From NCBI RefSeq assembly GCF_032854445.1, contig NC_088296.1, positions 7,726,966 through 7,790,965 of the forward strand: a DNA stretch of 64,000 bases, in the 5' to 3' direction. The position numbers and the translations under genes were made by a program. The stretch comes from Liolophura sinensis (lineage: Eukaryota; Mollusca; Polyplacophora; Chitonida; Chitonidae). Numbering within the stretch: position 1 is the stretch's first letter; each line of letters begins with the position of its first letter. The notes under the pieces are model-generated. The model saw nothing but the letters and a program-made list of their open reading frames with translations, had not been told where the DNA came from and did not search any database. This document shows positions 48,906 through 59,600 of this stretch, one piece after another.

Positions 48906-49580
48906 GCCTCATTGCGAATGTCCGATAAGCCCAATTCTAACATGTGAACAGTGAAATGTAGCATTATTCTGACAAGGTTAACTCACGGCACATATAAAAA
49001 CACAACACAGGTGTACATTCCTCTAATATACAAGTTAACAGTTTGGGGGAGAAGAAATTAATTAACAGTGAACCAGATAAGGTCTAAAAACAATACAAAC
49101 CGGTAGCCTTGATTTAAAAACTCCACTTTTCATTAAAACATCAAATGTAAAACATCTGATGAGCTGCTGTTTCTGCAAGTCCAGTGACACAAAAGCCGTA
49201 AATAGTAGCCCAAATGGAATTTCCCCAAGGATGTGATAAAGAGTTTTTGGACAACATTCCGATATAAGTGTATATAATACAGAAGAAAACTATTATGTTA
49301 AAAACATGATTAGTGTCTCCATACACACGAGATGACGTGAATGAAATCACACGCCACTTTTTAACAGCCTGCGCAAGGCCGTAAAACATATACCAACATT
49401 TTTACCGTTTATCAGGGTTATTTTTTCTGTTACTTAATCGTTAATAGATAAATTGTGACAGCCTAAAAACACAAAACGGTGTCATAAACTTTATCCTGAA
49501 TTAAAAAAAACTGTAATGTGTTAAACACAAATTTTACGTGTTTTATGTTTAGTTATAAATAGATGTTTATAAATAGATAA

Positions 49581-49848
49581 GGGGCCTCCGTGGCTCAGTT
49601 GGTTAGGGCGCAAGCGCAGCGTAAAGACCCAGAAGCCTCTAACCAATGAGCTAGTGGTAAGTTCAAGCTCAGCTCTTGCTGGCTTCCTTCCCTACGGTAA
49701 GTGGGAAGGTCTGGCAGAAACCCGCTGATATTCGTTGATTTACCCCGGGCTCTGCCAGATTTCCTCCCGCCTAATGCTGGCCGCCGTCGTATAAGTGACA
49801 TATGCTTGAGTACGGCTTAAAACACGAATCAAATAAATAAATAAATAC
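49581..49848 (+). mobile_element. tRNA-derived SINE, full length, with target-site duplication
   Basis: Complete head, core and tail. Flanked by AAATAGATAA at 49571-49580 and 49849-49858. Confidence 0.9.
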
Positions 49849-50160
49849 AAATAGATAAATAAATAAATTTATCATTGTTAGGGCATCTCCATGAATAGTA
49901 AATATTTGAAACAATCAGATAATACAATTTCCTAAAACACCTTTACAAATATACCTAACTATATTCAATTGAGAAAAATATTGTTTAATTGTGTGAGGAA
50001 TCATCAAATCAATAAATGTCATTGAGTCCTATATGACAGTGAACAAAGAGTTGAACAAAGATGTCACCTAGGATATTGAGAAATACCAATACCATGAACA
50101 GTATCAGTTAAATATCAGAGGCAAAACTGAAGACACAAGAAGTGCAGTTCTACATCACTA

Positions 50161-50306
50161 ATGCTCTGTTAAAACTTGGTAGCGTCCAACTTGCAAGTTA
50201 GGTACAAAAGTAACTAACAATGTGTCTGGTAATGTATGAAAACGATAATATACAGTAAATGAGTTTGCATCTCTATCCAGGAGATCGTAGTGTTCGTAAA
50301 GACCTG
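50161..50306 (-). CDS. Unassigned possible terminal exon
   Basis: A strong acceptor (ttttttcacattttcag) is followed by an open phase-1 frame: LYEHYDLLDRDANSFTVYY, then LLVTFVPNLQVGRYQVLTEH and TAG. Amino-acid use is protein-like, but no domain is recognised and no partner exon was found upstream on the minus strand. Confidence 0.25.
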
Positions 50307-50484
50307 AAAATGTGAAAAAAATATGATATAATAACGTGATCCTGTATCTTATTAAACCCCAGACGTTGTTTCTTTTCAGGTCTCCTTGGATAATATTTTT
50401 ATTCATTCATATAAAAACAGACTCTCCGTTGTAAGTAACGTTTTCCTCAAGGTAACTTAAGTGGTTGCCACCCCACTCAGCGTG

Positions 50485-50492
50485 TATATAAG
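50485..50492 (+). promoter_or_regulatory. TATA box of gene 4
   Basis: TATATAAG lies 84 bases upstream of the exon 1 ATG. A start site about 30 bases further on would leave a 5' UTR of roughly 60 bases with no upstream ATG in frame. This is the best core promoter match in the window because it sits beside a clear signal-peptide exon. Confidence 0.6.
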
Positions 50493-50575
50493 TGAACAGA
50501 TGTACCGGAGACAACACAACGCCTGTGGAACAGTTTTACACGACACGTTCCTTGTCCTCAGATCAACCGACAAAC

Positions 50576-50678
50576 ATGACGTCTCTAAGTCTTGTCACAG
50601 TTGCCGTCTGTTTGTTTGTCATTCCCGCACTCGGTGGCTGGTCTCCGTATTACTACAAGAATGGACCACACGGCTCAG
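50576..50678 (+). CDS. Gene 4 exon 1: signal peptide and Tyr-rich linker
   Basis: The ATG at 50576 begins MTSLSLVTVAVCLFVIPALG, a classic signal peptide. GWSPYYYKNGPHGS follows, and the exon ends in phase 1 at CAG|GTAAGG. The first bases of the following intron match those after each repeat exon (gtaaggttta, then ctggcat), so the exon 1 donor region is homologous to the repeat unit. Confidence 0.85.
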
Positions 50679-53600
50679 GTAAGGTTTACCGGTCTGGCAT
50701 ATCATAAGGTGAGGAATGTTACACAATGATAATCATATTATTACAAAAATAATAACTGAATAACCGGTTAAAAGAATGAGATTATATGTATGCTTGGGCT
50801 ACTACGTCGTACCTAACCATATTTCACTCCTATTGTCATTTGACGATGAAGAGTCATTACGTGTGTGTACATATACCGCGCCTTCTTGTGGCAGTGCGAG
50901 TCAATGGCGTCATTGTGCTGCCCCACTGAAGTTCCATGCCGAAGACAGCATAACACGAAACCCCACCGAATCACATTATGCCAAACACTGGGACAACCAG
51001 TCAGTTCCCTTGCTCTAATATTTAGGTGTTGAGCGCCAAGCCAGGCAGCAGCAAATGCCATTTAGAGCCTTTGGTATGACCTGACCAGGGTTTGATTCCA
51101 GGTCTCCCGGCTTTCACCAACGAAGCGTTCAGACGGATTGATATGGTCCGCCTTTAGATAACGGACAGTGAAATAGAACGTTCATGTAAATTACCTGAGA
51201 TACACGCTCATTCCCGATAAGCTTTAATAACCTTTTTGTGCTTTATAATAACTTTGATCAAAAGTATGTACCGTTCAACAGATACTTTACGTGGGAATTA
51301 TTCGCACATATGAGGTAAGCATTTGCTGCCAAGGTAAAATGAACGCACACAAACATAGACCAGCAACCTATCACCATGTTTAGACATTTATAACATGAAG
51401 TAGCCACAGTTAATTAAAACTGCTTCAAAGAAGTGAGGTGATAACATTTATCACCATGATTTGGCCTACAGAGCTTTGCCTAGTTAATGTCAGTGCAGCA
51501 AACCTGCTAAAGATCTTTCACAAACGAACTTTTCATTTGGTTTTTTAACTTACTCTACTGACTGGCATTTTAAAGGCCATGAATAATGTAACATTATGGC
51601 GAATAGCATAATTGTAATAAATATTGATCTCTCATAGCCACTCATGTACATAGTTCAGCATCAGTATTGAAAATTGTCATACGTCTCCTTTCTCACTGTT
51701 TCTAACAAACTGTGTCTGCTTCCTAATCAGGTTACCCCGCTCGTCAAGGCGCTGGTGGTCATGGAGGTGGTGTAGGTGCTGGCACAGGTAAGGTTTATCT
51801 GACTGGAATATTAAAAACCACGAAGAATGTAAAATTAAAACAAATGACAGTTCTAAAGAGTGCTAAAGCAGCGATTCCGGAGTTTAAGCCGGTATTGCTG
51901 ACCTATGTAGTGTTACTTCCGGTTACCTTAATAGATCGTTGGACAATATTTGAAGGCTTGCATGACCCCTCTTTTTGAACACAGCTCAACGATATCAGCA
52001 CGCTTAGAGTACATGTATTTACACTTAGTGATTTTCATCTTTACAGTTTTCACCGTTTTCTCTCACGAGATCTTCAAACATTGTGGAAATTGCACATTTT
52101 CATATTGTATATATTGACTAAATAATTGAATAATAAAGGAACTGTTTAATTTCTCCAAACTGGTCTGACTACTACCAAAGCTTGAACGTAAATTCCTAGA
52201 GTACAAAGATAGAATAATACACACTCCTAACGAGAAAGGCGCCGGATGGAACCTTCTAGGGTTTATTTGCTCTCTTGCGATAGGAGGAACCTTTCATGTT
52301 TCAATACAGAACTTTTCTAGAAAATATTAAGTACATGTGTAGACATACACTTTTGTTTCGGATATCGCTGAAAACTATTCTTAACTATTCTTACCGCCTT
52401 CGTGGGGGTTGTGAACTTTTTTTGACACCTATAGACAAAACCTCTCGGGTCGTACGTATGAAAGTCTGTCAGCAAAGTGCGGATGGTCGAGGGTTTTTCC
52501 CGAGCTTTGGTGGGTTTCCTTCCACCATAATGCTGGCTGCCTTCGTATAAATGAAATATTTATAATAAGTACAGCTTCAAGTACGGCTTCACACCAATCA
52601 CATAAATCAAGTAAATATAGACAAAAATAAGGATACGATGCAAACGTATGCTTTATCTGAAACCGCACAAAGCCAATACAGCGCTAATAATTTCAACACT
52701 CGTTTACCCTAAGGAAGATAAACTAGAAGGAATTCCAAGTCGTGCCGAGAGGGTTCCGGGAGCGAAGATCGGTTGATCATCCAGTGTTGAACATCTCAAA
52801 TGTTCATAGAAAATCAATGTGTTAGTTTTCATACGTCTCCTTTCTCACTGTTTTTAACAAACTGTGTCTGCTTCACAATCAGGTTACCCCGATCATCAAG
52901 GCGCTGGTGGTGACGGAGGTGGTGTAGGTGCGGGCGCAGGTACGGTTTATCTGACTGGCATATTAAAAACCACGAAGAATGTAATATCAATACAAATGAC
53001 AGTTCTAAAGATAAATATAGCTGCTAAAGCAGTGAATTCGGTGTTTAAGCCGGTATTGCTGACCTGTGTGGTGTTACTTCAGGTTACCTTAAAGTATTCG
53101 ATAAATAGATACATAACCAACCTAATTAGAAAGTCTACATTTTTCATAATCATTAGTGTATTGTAACACAGCATAGCAAGTATATGTAGATTTGCCAAAC
53201 GAGGTGAAAAGATCTTCGGACAATAATTGAAGACGTTCATGACCCCTAATTTTGAACACAGCTCAACGATATCAGCACACTTAGAGCACATGTATTTACA
53301 CTTAGTGATTTTCATCTTTACAGTTTTCACGGTTTTCTCTCACGAGATCTTCAAACATTGTGGAAATTGCACATTTTCATATTGTATATATTGACTAAAT
53401 AACTGAATAATAAAGGAACCGTTTAATTTCTCCACACTCGCATGGCTAATTCCAGAGCTTGAACGTGAATTCCTATAAAGTACATAGATATAATAATACA
53501 CGCTCTTAACGAAAAAGCTGCCCAATGGAACCTTTTAGGGGTTTTTTTTGCGCTCGTGCGCTCGGAAGAAACTTTCATGTTTCAATACAGAACCTTTCAA

Positions 53601-56600
53601 GAGAATATTAAGTACATGCGTAGCCATATAAATCTGACTTGGATATCGCTGAAAACTATTCTTAACTATTCTTACCTCCTTTGTGGGGTTGTGAACTTTT
53701 TTTGACACCTATAGACAAAACCTCTCCGGCCGTACGTGGGAAGGTCTCTCAGCAAACTGCGGATGGTCGTGGGTTTTCCCCGGGCTTTGGTGGGTTTCCT
53801 TCCACCATAATACTGGCTGCCTTCGTATAAATGAAATGTTTATAATAAGTACAGCTTCAAGTACGGCTTCACACCAATCACATAAATCAAATAAATATAG
53901 ACAAAAATAAGGATACAATGTAAACGTATGCTTTATCTGAAACCGCACAAAGCCAATACAGCTCTTATAATTTCAACACTCGTTTACCCTAAGGAAGATA
54001 AACTAGAAGGAATTCCAAGTCGTGCCGGGCGAGATCCGGGAGCGAAGATCGGTTGATCATCCAGTGTTGAACATCTCAAATGTTCATAGAAAATCAATGT
54101 GTTAGTTTTCATACGTCTCCTTTCTCACTGTTTTTAACAAACTGTGTCTGCTTCACAATCAGGTTACCCCTCTCGTCAAGGCGCTGGTGGTCATGGAGGT
54201 GGTGTAGGTGCTGGCACAGGTAAGGTTCATCTGACTGGCATATTAAAACCCACGAAGAATGTAATATCAATACAAATGACAGTTCTAAAGAGTGCTAAAG
54301 CAGCGATTCCGGTGTTTAAGCCGGTATTGCTGGCCCATTTAGTGTTACTTCAGGTTACCTTAATGGTGTCCATGTACAAATACATAACCAACCTAATTAG
54401 AAATTCTACATTCTTCCTAATCATTAGTGTATTGTAACACAGTATAGCAAGTATATGTAGATGTGTCAAACGAGGTAAATAGATTTTTTGACAATATTTG
54501 AAGGCGTGCATGTCCCCTCTTTTTGAACACAGCTCAACGATATCAACACACTTCGAGTACATGCTTTTACACTTAGTGATTTTCATCTTTACAGTTTTTA
54601 CCGTTTTCTCTTATGAGATATGGTGGAAATTGCACATTTTCATATTGTACATATCGAATGAATGAACAACTAAAAAAGAAGCCTTTTAATTTCTAAACAC
54701 TCGCCTGACTAATTCCGTAACTTGCACGTGAATTCCTATAAAGTACAAGTATAGAATAATACACACTCCTAACGAGAAAGGCACCGCATGGAACCTTTTA
54801 TGGATATTTTTGCGCTCGTGCGTTAGGTGGAACCTTTCATGTTTCAACACAGAACTTTTCCAGAAAATATTAAAGACATGTGTAGTCATACACTTGTGTT
54901 TAGGATATCGCTGAAAACTATTCTTAACTAGTCTTTGTTTCTTTGTGGGGGTTGTGAACTTTTTTTGACACTTGTAAACAAAATATCTCCAGTCGTAAGT
55001 GGGAAAGTCTGTCAGCAAACTGCGGATGGTCGTGGGTTTTCCACGAGCTTTGGTGGGTTTCCTTCCACCATAATGCTGGCTGCCTTTGTATAAATGAAAT
55101 GTTTATAATAAGTACAGCTTTAAGTCCGGTTTTACACCAGTCACATAAATCAAATAAATATAGACAAACATAAGGATACGATGTAAACGTATGCTTTATC
55201 TGAAACCGCACAAAGCCAATACAGCGCTTATAATTTCAACACTCGTTTACCCTAAGGAAGATAAACTAGAAGACATTCCAAGTCGTGCCGGGCGAGATCC
55301 TGGAGCGAAGATCGGTTGATCATCCAGTGTTGAACATCTCAAACGTTCATAGAAAATCAATGTGTTAGTTTTCATACGTCTCCTTTCTCACAGTTTTTAA
55401 CAAAATGTGTCAGCTTCACAATCAGGTTACCCAGATTTTAAAAGCGCTGGTGGTCATGGAGGTGGTGTAGGTGCTGGCACAGGTAAGTTTTATCTGACTT
55501 GCATATTAAAAACCACGAAGAATGTAATATCAATACAAATGACAGTTCTAAAGAGTGCTAAAGCAGCGATTCCGGTGTTTAAGCCGGTATTGCTGGCCCA
55601 TTTGGTGTTACTTCCGGTTACCTGAATGGTGTCCATGTAAAGATAAATAACCAACCTAATTAGAAAGTCTACATTTTTCGTAATCATTAGTGTATTGTAA
55701 CACAGCATAGCAAGTATATGTAGATGTGTCAAACGAGGTAAATAGATCTTTGGACAATATTTGAAGGCGTGCATGTCCCCTCTTTATGAACACAGCTCAA
55801 CGATATCAACACACTTCGAGTACATGCTTTTACACTTGGTGATTTTCATCTTTACAGTTTTTACCGTTTTCTCTCACGAGATATGGTGGAAATTGCACAT
55901 TTTCATATTGTACATATCGAATGAATGAACAAATAATAAAGAAGCCTTTTAATTTCTAAACATTCGCCTGACTAATTCCGTAACTTGCACGTGAATTCTT
56001 ATATAGTACAAAGATAGAATAATACACACTCCTAACGAGAAAGGCGCCGCATGGAACCTTTTTGTGGATATTTTTGCGCTTGTGCGTTCGGTGGAACCTT
56101 TCATTTTTCAACACAGAACTTTTCCAGAAAATATTAAAGACATGTGTAGTCATACACTTGTGTTTATGATATCGCTGAAAACTATTCTTAACTAGTCTTT
56201 GCTTCTTTGTGGGGGTTGTGAACACTTTTTGACACTTGTGAACAAAATATCTCCAGTCGTAAGTGGGAAAGTCTGTCAGCAAACTGCGGATGGTCGTGGG
56301 TTTTCCACGAGCTTTGGTGGGTTTCCTTCCACCATAATGCTGGCTGCCTTCGTATAAATGAAATATTTATAATAAGTACAGCTTCAAGTAGGCTTCACAC
56401 CAATCACATAAATCAAATAAATATAAACAAAAAAAAGGATACAATGTAAACGTTTGCCTTATCTGAAACCGCACAAAGCCAATACAGCGCTTATAATTTC
56501 AACACTTGTTTACCCTAAGGAAGATAAACTAGAAGGAATTCCAAGTCGTGCCGGGCGAGATCCGGGAGCGAAGATCGGTTGATCATCCAGTGTTGAACAT

Positions 56601-59600
56601 CTCAAATGTTCATAGAAAATCAATGTGTTAGTTTTCATACGTCTCCTTTCTCACTGTTTTTAACAAAATGTGTCTGCTTCACAATCAGGTTACCCCGCTC
56701 GTCAAGGCGCTGGTGGTCATGGAGGTGGTGTAGGTGCTGGCACAGGTAAGGTTTATCTGACTGGCATATTAAAAACCACGAAAAATGTAATATCAATACA
56801 AATGACAGTTCTAAAGAGTGCTTAAGCAGCGATTCCGGTGTTTAAGCCGGTATTGCTGACCCATTTGGTGTTACTTCCGGTTACCTTAATGGTGTCCGTG
56901 TACAGATACATAACCAACCTAATTAGAAAGTCTACATTTTTCGTAATCATTAGTGTATTGTAACACAGCATAGCAAGTATATGTAGATGTGTCAAACGAG
57001 GTAAATAGATTTTTTGACAATATTTGAAGGCGTGCATGTCCCCTCTTTATGAACACAGCTCAACGATATCAACACACTTCGAGTACATGCTTTTACACTT
57101 AGTGATTTTCATCTTTACAGTTTTTACCGTTTTCTCTCACGAGATATGGTGGAAATTGCACATTTTCATATTGTACATATCGAATAAATGAACAAATAAT
57201 AAAGAAGCCCTTTAATTTCTAAACATTCGCCTGACTAATTCCGTAACTTGCACGTGAATTCTTATATAGTACAAAGATAGAATAATACCAACTCCTAACG
57301 AGAAATGCGCCGCATGGAATCTTTTATGGATATTTTTGCGCTCGTGCGTTCGGTGGAACCTTTCATGTTTCAACACAGAACTTTTCCAGAAAATATTAAA
57401 GACATGTGTAGTCATACACTTGTGTTTAGGATATCGCTGAAAACTATTCTTAACTATTCTTTCCGCCTTTGGGGGGAGTGGGGGGTTGTGAACTTTTATT
57501 GACACTTGTAAACAAAATATCTTCAGTCGTACGTGGGAAAGTCTGTCAGCAAACTGCGGATGGTCGTGGGTTTTCCACGAGCTTTGGTGGGTTTCTTTCC
57601 ACCATAATGCTGGCTGCCTTCGTATACATGAAATATTTATAATAAGTACAGCTTCAAGTAGGCTTCACACCAATCACATAAATCAAATAAATATAGGCAA
57701 AAATAAGGATACGATGTAAACGTATGCTTTATCTGAAACCGCACAAAGCCAATACAGCCCTTTATAATTTCAACGCTCGTTTACCCTAAGGAAGATAAAC
57801 TAGAAGACATTCCAAGTCGTGCCGGGCGAGATCCGGGAGCGAAGATCGGTTGATCATCCAGTGTTGAACATCTCAAATGTTCATAGAAAATCAATGTGTT
57901 AGTTTTCATACGTCTCCTTTCTCACTGTTTTTAACAAACTGTGTCTGCTTCACAATCAGGTTATCCCTTTCGTCAAGGCGCTGGTGGTCATGGGGGTGGT
58001 GTAGGTGCTGGCACAGGTAAGGTTCATCTGACTGGCATATTAAAGACCACGAAGAATGTAATATCAATACAAATGACAGTTCTAAAGAGTGCTAAAGCAG
58101 CGATTCTGGTGTTTAAGCCGGTATTGCTGACCCATTTGGTGTTACTTCCGGTTACCTTAATGGTGTCCATGTACAGATATATAACCAACCTAATTAGAAA
58201 GTCTACATTTTTCATAATCATTAGTGTATTGTAACACAGCACAGCAAGTATATGTAGATGTGTCAAACGAGATAAATAGATTTCTTGACAATAATTGAAG
58301 GCGTGCATGCCCTCTCTTTTTGAACACAGCTTAACGATATCAACACACTTAGAGTACATGCTTTTACACTTAGTGATTTTCATCTTTACAGTTTTTACCG
58401 TTTTCTCTCACGAGATATGGTGAAAATTGCACATTTTGTTTTTGTACATATCGAATAAATGAACAAATAATAAAAAAGCCTTTTAATTTCTAAACACTCG
58501 CCTGACTAATTCCGTAACTTGCACGTGAATTCTTATATAGTACAAAGATAGAATAATACACACTCCTAACGAGAAAGGCGCCGCATGGAACCTTTTTGTG
58601 GATATTTTTGCGCTCGTGCGTTCGGTGGAACCTTTCATTTTTCAACACAGAACTTTTCCAGGAAATATTAAAGACATGTGTAGTCATACACTTGTGTTTA
58701 TGATATCGCTGAAAACTATTCTTAACTAGTCTTTGCTTCTTTGTGGGGGTTGTGAACACTTTTTGACACTTGTGAACAAAATATCTCCAGTCGTAAGTGG
58801 GAAAGTCTGTCAGCAAACTGCGGATGGTCGTGGGTTTTCCACGAGCTTTGGTGGGTTTCCTTCCACCATAATGCTGGCTGCCTTCGTATACATGAAATAT
58901 TTATAATAAGTACAGCTTCAAGTAGGCTTCACACCAATCACATAAATCAAATAAATATAAACAAAAATAAGGATACAATGTAAACGTTTGCTTTATCTGA
59001 AACCGCACAAAGCCAATACAGCGCTTATAATTTCAACACTTGTTTACCCTAAGGAAGATAAACTAGAAGGAATTCCAAGTCGTGCCGGGCGAGATCCAGG
59101 AGCGAAGATCGGTTGATCATCCAGTGTTGAACATCTCAAATGTTCATAGAAAATCAATGTGTTAGTTTTCATACGTCTCCTTTCTCACTGTTTTTAACAA
59201 AATGTGTCTGCTTCACAATCAGGTTACCCCGCTCGTCAAGGCGCTGGTGGTCATGGAGGTGGTGTAGGTGCTGGCACAGGTAAGGTTTATCTGACTGGCA
59301 TATTAAAAACCACGAAAAATGTAATATCAATACAAATGACAGTTCTAAAGAGTGCTTAAGCAGTGATTCTGGTGTTTAAGCCGGTATTGCTGACCCATTT
59401 GGTGTTACTTCCGGTTACCTTAATGGTGTCCGTGTACAGATACATAACCAACCTAATTAGAAAGTCTACATTTTTCGTAATCATTAGTGTATTGTAACAC
59501 AGCATAGCAAGTATATGTAGATGTGTCAAACGAGGTAAATAGATTTTTTGACAATATTTGAAGGCGTGCATGTCCCCTCATTATGAACACAGCTCAACGA

